In this document: piece after piece, positions 15,879 to 24,042 of the stretch
Position numbering within the stretch: the first letter of the stretch is position 1
Layout: the number at the start of each line of letters is the position of its first letter
DNA from: Streptomyces sp. 840.1
GTDB lineage: Bacteria > Actinomycetota > Actinomycetes > Streptomycetales > Streptomycetaceae
Length of the DNA: 64,000 bases
Direction of reading: 5' to 3'
Assembly: GCF_003751445.1 (NCBI RefSeq)
Contig: NZ_RJUU01000001.1
Span: 5,136,001 to 5,200,000, forward strand
Position numbers and translations under genes: made by a program
Notes under the pieces: generated by a model
Databases searched by the model: none
Told to the model about the DNA's origin: nothing
The model's input: the letters and a program-made list of their open reading frames with translations, nothing else

Positions 15879-16283
15879 TCACCGGCGGCGGGTGCTTGGC
15901 TGACGGTCGGTGATCCGGACTGCGGCCACGGTCGGCGGCGGGGCCGGGACGCTCTGGTTGCGTATCGCCATGACGGCCTCGGTATAGGCGGCGGAGTCCC
16001 AGACGTCATCGGTGATGTGGACCATGTATCCGGCCTTGTGTAGCCAGGGCACCGCATGGGTGGCGAGCTGCTTCTTCGCGGCCTCGTCGAGGTGGCCGGG
16101 CGCTTCGTGCCAGATGTAGTCGGGCCCGGCGGTGGCCAGGGTCTGGCGTTCGAAGCCGAGGCGGTCGAGCAGGGCCAAGAGCTGTTCGGGCGCGCCGGTT
16201 GGGGTGTCGGCGTGGACGGTGCCGGTCAGGGCCTTGAGGTAAATCGTGACGTCGGTGCCTTCGTCGTCGGCACGGCTTCCCAC
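15879..16283 (-). CDS. Small 'GF..YHRLP..GY.V' family protein
   Basis: A protein of 134 aa from GTG 16283, with AGGAG ten nt upstream. The core TGTVHADTPTGAPEQLLALLDRLGFERQTLA...YIWHEAPGHLDEAAKKQLATHAVPWLHKAGYMVHITDDVW fits a pattern also found at 17.6-18.1, 24.0, 26.9 and 27.3 kb. A residue pair 'GF' is followed by a 'Y...LP/AP' turn, a helix and 'GY.V..D'. The end is a basic tail. Function is unknown; it is probably an alpha/beta domain. Confidence 0.7.
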   Translation of the reverse strand: MGSRADDEGTDVTIYLKALTGTVHADTPTGAPEQLLALLDRLGFERQTLATAGPDYIWHEAPGHLDEAAKKQLATHAVPWLHKAGYMVHITDDVWDSAAYTEAVMAIRNQSVPAPPPTVAAVRITDRQPSTRRR

Positions 16284-16296
16284 GTGAAGGTGGCTC

Positions 16297-16641
16297 CTAC
16301 GAGTCGGGGCTACCGCCGTCGCGCAGACGGAGCGGCCGAGGGGGCTGGAGGCGGGAGGCTCTTTCCGGGAGCGGCGGTTGGCGGGTGTGCCGGGCGGCCT
16401 GGTTGCGGATCTGCGTGATCTGCTGGGCGTGGTTGGACAGGCTGCTGGTGGTCTTCATCAGCTGGTCCGCCGGTCCTTCATCCAGCCCGGCTTGGCGTCG
16501 GTGCTCGCCCCACGTCACCCACGTGGTGATCAAGGACTGCACCAGATGCGGGAGCAGCCCCTCCTCCGGGGCGGAGATCTCGGTCAGGACCGCGGCGAAG
16601 TCCTGCTCGGTCTCGGCGGCACGTGGCACGCGGCGCGTCAT
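16297..16641 (-). CDS. Small helical hypothetical protein, 114 aa
   Basis: ATG 16641 overlaps the upstream stop by ATGA. The helical body (AETEQDFAAVLTEISAPEEGLLPHLVQSLITTWVTWGEHRR...LMKTTSSLSNHAQQITQIRNQAARHTRQ) is followed by a Pro/Arg tail. It resembles the other 110-130-aa helical proteins of this array in size and position next to a larger globular partner. No domain is recognised. Confidence 0.7.
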   Translation of the reverse strand: MTRRVPRAAETEQDFAAVLTEISAPEEGLLPHLVQSLITTWVTWGEHRRQAGLDEGPADQLMKTTSSLSNHAQQITQIRNQAARHTRQPPLPERASRLQPPRPLRLRDGGSPDS

Positions 16642-17384
16642 CGGCCTCGGTGCCGAGAGACGGCCGTCGGGGTCGGCGGCGCGACCGAGGCGGTGCCCAG
16701 CGCCGACCGGGCCTGCGGGTGACGCAGTACGACGCCGATGCCCAGTTCGTCCAGGCGGGCTCCGGCGGCTCGTGCGGAGGCGGCCTGATGGGCGGTGTCA
16801 TCACCGGACAGTACGAGGACGCCGCGGGTCGGGTCGAAAGTGAAGCCGCTGTCGGTCAGGGCCCGAGCGATGTCGGGGCGGTCGGGCTTGTCGACGACGA
16901 GGGAGCCGTCAGACCAGGTCATGACGATGCGCTGTGGGGCGGACTGCGGCAGCGCAAGCCGGTCGGCGTTGCCGCGCGCCTGGGCGAGCGCTACGTAGTA
17001 TCTGGGCAGCAGGTCGAAGGTGACGTCCTCGGCGGCGCTGAACGGATCGGCGTCGACCGCGAGGCCGTCGGGCTCGCGTACGCCGCGGAACGCCTCGTCC
17101 GGTGCGTCGTCGGGGGCCATGGCGGCAATGAGGTATCCCTCGCCGTGGCCCGGCTGCTCGGCGACGAAGAGGCGGGTGCCGTCATGGCGACGCAGCACGG
17201 CGCAGTGGTCCACGGTGTGGTTGGCCAGGGCGTCGGCGACGTCATCCATGTCCCACACGCGGTCGGTGAGGACGTTGAGGCCGCCACGGTCCGGGTGGTA
17301 CGTGCTGGTCCAGTCGCCGGGCAGTTCGCCGGCGAGGACGGCAGCGAACGAGCCGAGGCCGGTGTCGGGGGTGGGGTCGTGCAT
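16638..17384 (-). CDS. Hypothetical protein, 'PGH..GYL' family (paralogue A)
   Basis: A protein of 248 aa from ATG 17384, which follows GAGGAG by three bases; an in-frame TTG at 17399 is an alternative. Sequence marks are LPGDWTSTYHPD, VWDMDDVADALANHTVDHCAVLRRHDGTRLFVAEQPGHGEGYLIAAMAPDD, and a C-terminal unit RIVMTWSDGSLVV...ALTDSGFTFDPTRGVLVL...GIGVVLRHPQAR. The same plan recurs at 33561-34328, and the central 'PGH..GYL' segment at 25889-26923 and 27772-28956. No known domain or catalytic motif is present. Confidence 0.78.
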   Translation of the reverse strand: MHDPTPDTGLGSFAAVLAGELPGDWTSTYHPDRGGLNVLTDRVWDMDDVADALANHTVDHCAVLRRHDGTRLFVAEQPGHGEGYLIAAMAPDDAPDEAFRGVREPDGLAVDADPFSAAEDVTFDLLPRYYVALAQARGNADRLALPQSAPQRIVMTWSDGSLVVDKPDRPDIARALTDSGFTFDPTRGVLVLSGDDTAHQAASARAAGARLDELGIGVVLRHPQARSALGTASVAPPTPTAVSRHRGR

Positions 17385-17568
17385 GGTCTCCTCAGACAAG
17401 GAAGGGGGAGCGGGGTCAGTGCCGGGGACGTGCCGCGGGGGCGGGTGCTCCAGGCGGTGCGACGGGGCTGGTGGCCAGGCGCGGCGGAGGCGGGCAGGCG
17501 CAGACGGCGGATGCTTCGCGTTCGTCCGGTCCGACCTCGGTGGCGCAGGCGCGGCGCTGGGGATGGTC

Positions 17569-18125
17569 CTAGTGGCGGTCGGCGAGGTCGTTGCGCATGG
17601 GCGTGAGGTCGGACCAGAGGACGCCGAGCTGGTGCTCGACGAGGTACTGCAGCCGCTTGGCGGTGTGCGGATCCAGGGCCTGGCCGAGATCGGAGTAGAA
17701 CGCGGCAGCCGCGGTGAGGACCTCGCCGAGGGCGATGAGCACGCCGTCGTGGGAGGCCGTCAGCTCGGTCAGTACGTCGGCGACCTCGTCGCTGGTGGTG
17801 GCTTCGCGGATCTGCTCGGCGAGGTGCGCGACCTGTGATCCAAGCGGCAGGTAGTGAGGCTCGCGCGTCTCGTGTCGAAGGCTTCGTCGGCCTCGACGTG
17901 GTATCTGACGGCGCGGAGCCGGGCGACGGCGCGGATGGCGAGGCGTTTCTCCTCAGCCTCGTCGAGGGCGACAGGTAGACGGTGATAGGTCTCGTGGAGG
18001 CGGACGACGGGGACGAAGTTGCTGCGTTGCAGAATGCTGTGGGCTTCGGGATCGCCGCCGCGGGCGAGGACTTCCCCGGAGTGCTCGTCGCGCCCCAGGG
18101 TCAGGCAACGATCGGCAAGGGCCAA
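17569..18125 (-). pseudogene. Frameshifted two-part hypothetical gene
   Basis: From TTG 18125 one frame reads ALADRCLTLGRDEHSGEVLARGG...ILQRSNFVPVVRLHETYHRLPVALDEAEEKRLAIRAVARLRAVRYHVEADEAFDTRR. It then becomes low-quality Ser/Arg/Pro sequence ending at 17769. The coding signal continues in another frame from ~17862 as EPHYLPLGSQVAHLAEQIREATTSDEVADVLTELTASHDGV... to LADRH and TAG at 17569. The total of 557 bp is one short of a multiple of three, and the switch lies in a CGCGCG run. This fits a one-base deletion in a ~185-aa gene. Alternatively these are two overlapping genes, the second starting at CTG 17850. Confidence 0.65.
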
Positions 18126-18146
18126 GTCGGGGTTCTCTCTGACGGG

Positions 18147-19043
18147 TCAGCGGGCAAGACGGGCGCCGGGCGGGACGGGGGCTGCCGCTGCCCGGTACGG
18201 CGCGGGTGTCGGTCGCGCCGGGACCGCTGGAGCGGTGGGCAGGGCGGCGACTGTGGCGTCGAGATCCTGCTGAATGCCGTGCAGGCGGCGTGCAATCAAC
18301 TCCAACTGATGTGCGCTGCCTTGGGCATGAGCGTGTGAGAGACGGCCGAGGCGATGAGCCGCGTGCTCGACGAGACCGCGGACGGTGGACAGCGGCCCGG
18401 TGTTCTCGTCGGCGAGTTGCCTCAGCAGCCCGGCGAGTTGCGTGGCGGCGCCAGCAACGTCGGCCTGCGGGGTGGCGCGCCGGGCGAACCGAGCGGCCGA
18501 ATCCGGGTCAGGACCTCCGGTCCGAGGCGAGATGAGGTCCAGTTCGGTCTCGATGCGTCGGCTCTCGGCGGCCAGGAGCGCGAGAAGCCAAGGTGGCTGC
18601 GCCGTCCATGTGTCGTCCGGCCGGATGAGGTTGGCGAGTAGATCGAGACGGCCGGGCCGTGCCTGAACGGCGATCCAGCGGCAGCCATTATTGTCGCCGG
18701 GGCGCTGGATGCCGGCCGTGCGGGCGGTCCGGTGGGCGATCTCGGACCACTCGGGTCCGGTGAGGTCGCGGTCGTCGCGGGCCAGGCGCACGTCCGCGTG
18801 CCAGATGGCGCGGCGGTCACCGTGCGAGCTGGCAGCGAAGGGGTGCTCCCAGGTGGGGGCGTCCAGGTGCTCGGCCCACTCGACGGACATCCAGTGATCG
18901 TCTAGGGGTGTGTAGTCGTCCAGCCCCAGCCAGTGGGCGACCACTGTTTCGTCGGACAGGATCTGGCCGCTGGAGGGGCGGCCGAGGGCCTCGGTGAGCG
19001 GCGCGTGGGAGCTGAGGTCGCGCGGGTTGATACGGATGATCAT
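18147..19043 (-). CDS. Relaxase-like protein lacking the metal-binding histidine motif
   Basis: A protein of 298 aa from ATG 19043. The segment IWHADVRLARDDRDLTGPEWSEIAHRTARTAGIQRPGDNNGCRWIAVQARPGRLDLLANLIRPDD (~80-145) follows the course of actinobacterial MobA-type relaxases. Where those carry a His-rich HADDHIH-type motif, this protein has QARPGRLDLL. The C-terminal half is helical, with an Ala/Pro tail. It may be an accessory or inactive relaxase, or a DNA-binding paralogue. The resemblance is from memory of the family and needs a profile search. It overlaps the next gene by ATGA. Confidence 0.55.
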   Translation of the reverse strand: MIIRINPRDLSSHAPLTEALGRPSSGQILSDETVVAHWLGLDDYTPLDDHWMSVEWAEHLDAPTWEHPFAASSHGDRRAIWHADVRLARDDRDLTGPEWSEIAHRTARTAGIQRPGDNNGCRWIAVQARPGRLDLLANLIRPDDTWTAQPPWLLALLAAESRRIETELDLISPRTGGPDPDSAARFARRATPQADVAGAATQLAGLLRQLADENTGPLSTVRGLVEHAAHRLGRLSHAHAQGSAHQLELIARRLHGIQQDLDATVAALPTAPAVPARPTPAPYRAAAAPVPPGARLAR

Positions 19044-19816
19044 GGAGAGGGGTCCGGGAGGTTGCGGTTGAGGAGGGGCAGGTCGTGGGCGGCGGTGATC
19101 AGGGAGCGTTCACGCGCCAGGTCGGCGTGGACGGCCAGCTCGCCCGGGGGTAGGAGTTCCAGCGCGCGGCCGATCGCCGTGTACGCCTGGCGGTAGTGGC
19201 CGTGGGCGCGATGCGCCGATGCCTTGCGGAACTGCGCGACAGCATCGTTGCTGCCGTGCTCCGGCAGCCGGTCCACGAGGGCGAGCAGCAAGGCTGCCCG
19301 GTCGGGCAGCAGGCCGCCGAGCCATACCCCGTGCAGCAGGACGTGCAGCGTCTTGGGGTGATCCGAGGCTGTGGAGAGAACCCGCTCCATCACCGCCAGC
19401 CCGTCGGATCGGGACTGTCCCAGGCGGGCGAAGGCGTACAGCGCCCAGCTGTAGGGGTCCGCGTTCAGTACGCTCAACGGCACCTGATTCAACAGGGTTT
19501 CGATGGAGCGGCACCGGAAGTCATAGCGAAGACCTGTCAGGTAGAGGTGCCGATACGTCTGCTGGACGACCGGGTCGGGCCCCTCGTCGGTGACGTATTC
19601 GGCAGTGAGCAGCACGAGCGGACTGTTCCCGGCGGCGCGGGCCTGCCATGCGATATCGGCGCAGATGTCGGCCGACTCCTGCCAGGTCGAATCCAGTTCA
19701 CGCAGCGCCTCGGCGAGGCGTGCCAGCCACTGAGAGCCGGAGATCGTTTCGATGGCGATCGACGCCGCGCGTGCCAGAGCGGCGGCGCGCTCCGGGCTCG
19801 GCAGGGCGTGCGTCAC
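19040..19816 (-). CDS. TPR-like hypothetical protein, 258 aa
   Basis: GTG 19816 overlaps the upstream stop by GTGA; the longer frame upstream is a shadow. The helical repeat character is visible (WALYAFARLGQSRSDGLAVMERVLST; AVAQFRKASAHRAHGHYRQAYTAIGRALELLPPGELAVHADLARERSLI), resembling the TPR halves of Streptomyces XRE-TPR regulators, but no DNA-binding domain is attached. It is a likely protein-interaction partner. It is coupled to the relaxase-like gene downstream. Confidence 0.75.
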   Translation of the reverse strand: MTHALPSPERAAALARAASIAIETISGSQWLARLAEALRELDSTWQESADICADIAWQARAAGNSPLVLLTAEYVTDEGPDPVVQQTYRHLYLTGLRYDFRCRSIETLLNQVPLSVLNADPYSWALYAFARLGQSRSDGLAVMERVLSTASDHPKTLHVLLHGVWLGGLLPDRAALLLALVDRLPEHGSNDAVAQFRKASAHRAHGHYRQAYTAIGRALELLPPGELAVHADLARERSLITAAHDLPLLNRNLPDPSP

Positions 19817-20229
19817 TTCCCGCCCCGGGCATCGGCGACGTGCACCACCTGGTTGAGGTGGGTGACCGAGTACCAGCCGCAGTCGATGTCCTCGTCGGCG
19901 CCGGACAGGCGCGCCACCAGGTAGGTGCGTAGGGCTTGCTGGTAGATGAGGCAGTCGAGGCATCGACTGGAGAGGTGTACGAGGTAGCGGGGGTGCGCGG
20001 TGATGTAGGTGCGCTCGCCGCCGGCCGGGTCGAACAGGCGCCAGCCGTCCTCGTCGGTCGGGGTGTGCCAGGAGGGGGTGACGACCTTGTAGGCGTCGCC
20101 CCACAGTTCGCTTCCGGCGACGCCCTTGAGGATCACTACCTGGTCGCCGGGCCGGAAGTGAGCGTGGGTGATGTCGCGTTCGGGGGTGACGATGTCACCC
20201 AGGGCATGCGGGTGGCGGGAGACGGGCAC
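19813..20229 (-). CDS. Hypothetical protein, 138 aa
   Basis: It starts at GTG 20229 (PVSRHPHALGDIV). Its central segment FRPGDQVVILKGVAGSELWGDAYKVVTPSWHTPTDEDGWRLFDPAGGERTYITAHPRYLVHLSSRCLDCLIYQQ is beta-rich and ends in a CLDC pair that could bind metal. No family is recognised. It is the first gene after the palindrome at 20287-20319 and probably opens a transcription unit running down to ~17.5 kb. Confidence 0.72.
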   Translation of the reverse strand: MPVSRHPHALGDIVTPERDITHAHFRPGDQVVILKGVAGSELWGDAYKVVTPSWHTPTDEDGWRLFDPAGGERTYITAHPRYLVHLSSRCLDCLIYQQALRTYLVARLSGADEDIDCGWYSVTHLNQVVHVADARGGK

Positions 20230-20286
20230 AGCAGGAGGTTCCTTCCACGAGGTGCGCGGGGAGGCGGTGGGAGGAACAAGGATCCG

Positions 20287-20319
20287 GACGATCCCCGGTT
20301 TCGGTAACCGGGGATCGTC
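20287..20319 (-). promoter_or_regulatory. Directional palindrome, copy 1 (upstream of the 19.8-20.2 kb gene)
   Basis: A 14-bp perfect inverted repeat whose core arms are ATCCCCGGTT and AACCGGGGAT around a 5-bp centre. On the minus strand the centre reads TTACCGAAA across the arm junctions, in the direction of the downstream gene. A CATATA hexamer lies about 10 bp upstream, suggesting the palindrome overlaps a transcription start. Identical cores occur at 47481-47505 and (imperfectly) 44103-44127. It is probably an operator. Confidence 0.7.
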
Positions 20320-20338
20320 GGGTATATGACCCCGCGTT

Positions 20339-20893
20339 CTACCGGAACGGGTTCTCGGTACCGATGTCGTCGGACGTTGCGGCGTCCAGGAGTTCGGGCA
20401 GGTCAGAGCCCTCGGCGTCGCGCTGGTCTATCCACCATCCCGCCCGCGTGACGGTGCGGATTGTGTCTTCCAGGACGGCCCAGTCGGCCTCGTCCCAGGT
20501 CCCCTCGTTCACCAGCGCGCCGTACGCGGTGGTGACGAGCTGGTGGCGGGAGCGCTCGCCCCATTCGAGGGCCCGCTCGGGTCCTTCGAGCGGCGGCATG
20601 TCGAACTGCTCGGCCCACTCCGTTGCAGCCTGCTGCTCCTTGGCACGCTTGGCGGCGAGCCATGCCTGCTTGGACTCCGTGTCGGAGTCGCGTGCGGTCT
20701 TCCAGCAGGCGGTGCAGTCGCGGCCTTCGAGCCAGCGTGCGAATCCGGCGCGCCGGTCGGCCGGACGGTTGGACAGGTCGTGCGTCACTTCATGTCCACA
20801 GCTGTGGGCAATTTTCCAGCTCGTGGGGACCCCCGGGGAATTCCGTTTGATGGGCGTTGCGTTCGAGGTCGAGCTGCTGGTCTGGGGCTTCAA
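20339..20893 (-). CDS. Hypothetical protein with C-G-H / C-x2-C zinc-ribbon-like motif, 184 aa
   Basis: It starts at TTG 20893. KIAHSCGHEVTHDL (~29-41) and GRDCTACW (~57-64) place Cys, His, Cys and Cys as a possible zinc site. The rest is helical and charged (KQAWLAAKRAKEQQAATEWAEQF...WDEADWAVLEDTIRTVTRAGWWIDQRDAEG). I recall similar short proteins in Streptomyces plasmids, but no function. The gene ends 20 bp before the palindrome, so it is likely the last gene of its own transcript. Confidence 0.72.
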   Translation of the reverse strand: MKPQTSSSTSNATPIKRNSPGVPTSWKIAHSCGHEVTHDLSNRPADRRAGFARWLEGRDCTACWKTARDSDTESKQAWLAAKRAKEQQAATEWAEQFDMPPLEGPERALEWGERSRHQLVTTAYGALVNEGTWDEADWAVLEDTIRTVTRAGWWIDQRDAEGSDLPELLDAATSDDIGTENPFR

Positions 20894-21028
20894 ATCGAGT
20901 GCCCTTCGGTGGCGGTTGGGGTGGTGGCCTGCGTCGTTGCGGAGGGTGGTGCATCAGATGCACGATTCGTGCGGCGGACGGAGGTGGTCTGGAGTGCTTG
21001 GCAGTGGTCTCGGGGACGCTTCCGCGCC

Positions 21029-22828
21029 TCAGCGTGTCCTGCGGATGGCGTCTGTGGCCGCCGTGGCGATGGCGACGGGAGCGCTGGAGGGCTGGGGCAG
21101 GTGCAGCAAGGTGGTCCCCGGCAAGTGGCTGGACTTCGCGGTGAGGATGAGCTGGAGCACGGCGCAGCCGGCGGTCGTGAGCTGCTTGACGCGGGTGACG
21201 GCTTGAGCGGTTTCGTCGCTGCGGTACCGGGCGTCGGTGACGATCACGAGGAGGCGGCCGGCGCCGGGGCGGCTGAGTTCGAGGCCGTGGTCGAGTGCGT
21301 CGATGGCGGCGCCGAGGTTGTGGTGGCCGCCGGTGGCATCGAACTCCGTCACGCGCTCTGGTGCTCGGTGGGTGGGTCGGGTCAGTGCGGTCAGGTGCCT
21401 GTCGTAGGCGATGGTGGCGGTAAGGGAGTCGGGGCCGGTCAGGGCTGCTGCGCGTGCCACGATCCAGGCAGCGGACGCGACGGGTGCGCAGGCGGCACGC
21501 ATGGAGCCGGAGACGTCGACGGCGATACCCACGCGCAGCGGTGGGGTGGGGGAGTTTCGGCGGCGGGTGTGGGTGAACGGTTCCGCGGTGGGGACCGATC
21601 CGGCCGCGCGCTGAGCGTCGCGGGCGAGGGCCGCGCGCATGTTGAGGCGGCCGGGCGGGGTGGGGCTGGTGGTCCGCTCCTCGGTCCGCTCGCGGTAGGC
21701 GGCGGCGCGCAGGGCGCGGCTCAGGCGCGCGGCGGCCTGTTGCTCGGCGGCTGTGGGCCTGCGGGTGCCGGTGACCGGGTTGCTGTTGGGCGCCGGTGTG
21801 CCGTCGGGGGTGACGGTGGTGCGACGGGTGTTGAAGACCGACTTGGCGGTGGCGGCGGCTTTGCGTCGCTGGCCGGCCCGCTGGGCGCGGTCCTGGGCCT
21901 GTGCCTTGGACTTCGTGGCCATGGCGTTGGTCGCTGCGGCCTGGGCCGCGAGGTCGGCGGCGTCGGTGGCTGCCGTGCTGTCCATGACGACCCCCACGGC
22001 GCCGGACAGTAGATCGGCGAGGTTCTCCGGCACGGGCAGGGCGGGGACCGCGGTGTCCAGAGCGTCGCACCACTTTTGAGCGTGCGCGAGCATGGTCGTG
22101 GCGTCGTGGTCGGCGCACTGGTGGGATGCGGTCCAGATGCGGGTGAGTGTGGCCAGCAGGTCTGCGCCCAGCACTCTTTCGCACAGATCGGCGACGGCCC
22201 GGGTCTCGTCGGCGTCCAGGATGCCGACGTCGCGGCGGCCGAGGATCAGGGCCGCCACGCCGGCGGCGTGCTCGATGCCCTGGAGGGTGGGGTGGGCGAT
22301 GTCGGGCATGACCAGGGTTCGGGCGCTGGTGCGCAGGTACGTGCGGTCCGTGGGCCGCGTGATCAGGTGGGCGCCTTCGACGCGGCTCTCCTCCAGCAGG
22401 AGCGCGGCTTCGACGACACGGGGGTCCGCTCCGGCAGGCTGTGTCCAGACGGAGTGGGCCGCGTGGGCGGCCTCGTGGACGAAAACGCCCCAGGCGGCGG
22501 GATACCGCTCCTCGTCGCCCACGATCCGCGGATGGATCTCGTGTGGCTGGAGCGGGGCGAACAGGGCGGCGTCGAACTCGACCTCGCCCAGCGTGGGGAA
22601 GTAGACGGCCGGTGCGCCGCTGCGCGTGCCGGGGCGGCAGGTGACGAGGAGGTCCTGGCGGCCGGAGAGGGCGACCAGCCGGTCGCCGAGTTCGGCTCCC
22701 ACGCGCAGCCACGCGGCCGGGGAGGAACGGGGTTGCGCGGGCGGGGCGCCGTCGTCGTCCCAGCGCGCGAGGTCGGCGTCGTCGTCCCGGGTGGTGGCGG
22801 GGGACTGGACGTGGTGGTGGGCGCTCAT
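21029..22828 (-). CDS. VWA-domain / putative metallopeptidase protein
   Basis: A protein of 599 aa from ATG 22828. Residues ~110-125 carry a zinc-peptidase-like HEAAH motif (VFVHEAAHAAHS) followed by ALLLEESRVEGAHL, as in VWA-like metallopeptidase-domain proteins. The C-terminal third is a von Willebrand A domain with the MIDAS motif DVSGS (GIAVDVSGSMRAAC, ~445) and LLVIVTDARYRSDE. The middle is a basic Ala/Thr linker. It overlaps the MoxR-type AAA gene by ATGA. Such AAA-VWA pairs act as chelatase- or chaperone-like machines (as CobS-CobT does). The client here is unknown. Confidence 0.82.
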   Translation of the reverse strand: MSAHHHVQSPATTRDDDADLARWDDDGAPPAQPRSSPAAWLRVGAELGDRLVALSGRQDLLVTCRPGTRSGAPAVYFPTLGEVEFDAALFAPLQPHEIHPRIVGDEERYPAAWGVFVHEAAHAAHSVWTQPAGADPRVVEAALLLEESRVEGAHLITRPTDRTYLRTSARTLVMPDIAHPTLQGIEHAAGVAALILGRRDVGILDADETRAVADLCERVLGADLLATLTRIWTASHQCADHDATTMLAHAQKWCDALDTAVPALPVPENLADLLSGAVGVVMDSTAATDAADLAAQAAATNAMATKSKAQAQDRAQRAGQRRKAAATAKSVFNTRRTTVTPDGTPAPNSNPVTGTRRPTAAEQQAAARLSRALRAAAYRERTEERTTSPTPPGRLNMRAALARDAQRAAGSVPTAEPFTHTRRRNSPTPPLRVGIAVDVSGSMRAACAPVASAAWIVARAAALTGPDSLTATIAYDRHLTALTRPTHRAPERVTEFDATGGHHNLGAAIDALDHGLELSRPGAGRLLVIVTDARYRSDETAQAVTRVKQLTTAGCAVLQLILTAKSSHLPGTTLLHLPQPSSAPVAIATAATDAIRRTR

Positions 22829-24042
22829 CGCGGGCGGCTCCGGTGTGCGGAGCCGGTTCTCGGAGGCTGCCGGGCGGCTGAGGCGGGGAGCTGCTTGCCG
22901 AGGGTGAGGGGCGCGATCTTCTTGACGCCGACAGCCTTGATGACGGCGTCGGCGACGGCGTCCCGATCCTCCACAGGAGCGATGCCGACGAGGTTCGCGA
23001 GCGCGGCATTGGTGCCGAGGACGGCCTCGGTCTTCTGGTAGCTGAGCAGCTCCCGCAGTTGGGGGGCCCAGCCCAGCTCGCCGAGTTCGACTTGGTGGGA
23101 GAGGTTCCGGGCGACCCGGACCACCCGGGCATCGATCCTCAGCGCCTGGGCGAGGTCATAGTCCGTGCCGATCTGGATCTGCACGCTGAACCGGGACGAC
23201 AGCGCCTCCGTCAACACCGCCCCGTGGACGCCGGGATTGTGGCCCGCCACCACGTAGAAGCCCGGCTCGGCCTTGATGGTCTCGCCCTTGTGGGCCTTGA
23301 CCTGGATCTGCCTGCGCCCGTCCATCGCGGGATACAGCGCCGCCAGGACCTTCGGTGAGATCAGGGTGGCATCGTCGATCAGCAGGGCGCGGCCCTCGGT
23401 CATCGCGGTGACCAGCGGACCGTACTGGAAGACGTATCCTCCGCTGTCGGCCTGTGTGTACTCGCCGATCAAGTCGCCCACCGTGGTGTCGCCGTCCCCG
23501 GCGACGGTGAGCAGGTTCGGGAACGCCGCCTCGACCAGACTCGTCTTGCCGGTGCCCGGAGGGCCGTAGAGCAGCACCGGCACGTCGGCGTCGCGCAGGC
23601 GATTCAGAGCTTCGACGTCGGGCAGGTCGGCCAGCTCGCGGGGGTGGTAGAGCTGGCCCCCCGCGCGGCGGATCGGGCCGGTCTGCCTGGGCGTGGTTGC
23701 GGCGGTAATGGTCGTGCGGGCAGTGGCTGCCTGGGCGCGGGGAGAGTGGGTGCCCGGTGGGCTGATCACAGCGGTCTGCGCGGCTGCGGCGGTTTTCGCG
23801 TTCGCGCGGAACTCCGGTTGCCCGGTTCGGCCTTGTCTGGTTCCGCCTTGGTCGGCCTCGCCGCGTCGTACCAGGGTGAGGGCGGCGTTGCGGACGGCGC
23901 CGTGGGAGTGGCCCAGCTGCCTGGCCATGTCCCCGATGGTGAGCGTGTCTACCGGCCGGTCTGCCAGCAGTCGGGCCACCTTGGCGCGTAGTTCGCCGCC
24001 CTTGGTGCGCGCTGGACTGGTGGGCGGTCCGGGTGTGGTCAA
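22825..24042 (-). CDS. MoxR/CobS-type AAA+ ATPase with N-terminal HTH
   Basis: A protein of 405 aa from TTG 24042. Residues ~12-60 (LRAKVARLLADRPVDTLTIGDMARQLGHSHGAVRNAALTLVRRG) look like a winged helix. A linker leads to an AAA+ core with Walker A LLYGPPGTGKTSL (~158) and Walker B ALLIDDATLISP (~217), a sensor-like VVAGHNPG, and SSRFSVQIQIGTDY typical of MoxR/CobS proteins. It would work with the VWA partner encoded directly downstream (ATGA overlap). The fused DNA-binding-like N-terminus is unusual for this class. Confidence 0.87.
   Translation of the reverse strand: MTTPGPPTSPARTKGGELRAKVARLLADRPVDTLTIGDMARQLGHSHGAVRNAALTLVRRGEADQGGTRQGRTGQPEFRANAKTAAAAQTAVISPPGTHSPRAQAATARTTITAATTPRQTGPIRRAGGQLYHPRELADLPDVEALNRLRDADVPVLLYGPPGTGKTSLVEAAFPNLLTVAGDGDTTVGDLIGEYTQADSGGYVFQYGPLVTAMTEGRALLIDDATLISPKVLAALYPAMDGRRQIQVKAHKGETIKAEPGFYVVAGHNPGVHGAVLTEALSSRFSVQIQIGTDYDLAQALRIDARVVRVARNLSHQVELGELGWAPQLRELLSYQKTEAVLGTNAALANLVGIAPVEDRDAVADAVIKAVGVKKIAPLTLGKQLPASAARQPPRTGSAHRSRPR

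Noticed and set aside
20543-22012. Long open frame on the plus strand opposite the VWA gene
   Set aside because: It is Gly/Val-rich low-complexity sequence typical of the antisense of GC-rich coding DNA. The minus frame carries clear domains.
20790-23132. 780-codon open frame on the minus strand across the AAA/VWA genes
   Set aside because: Arg/Pro-rich out-of-frame shadow. The two real genes in other frames have motifs and coupled starts.
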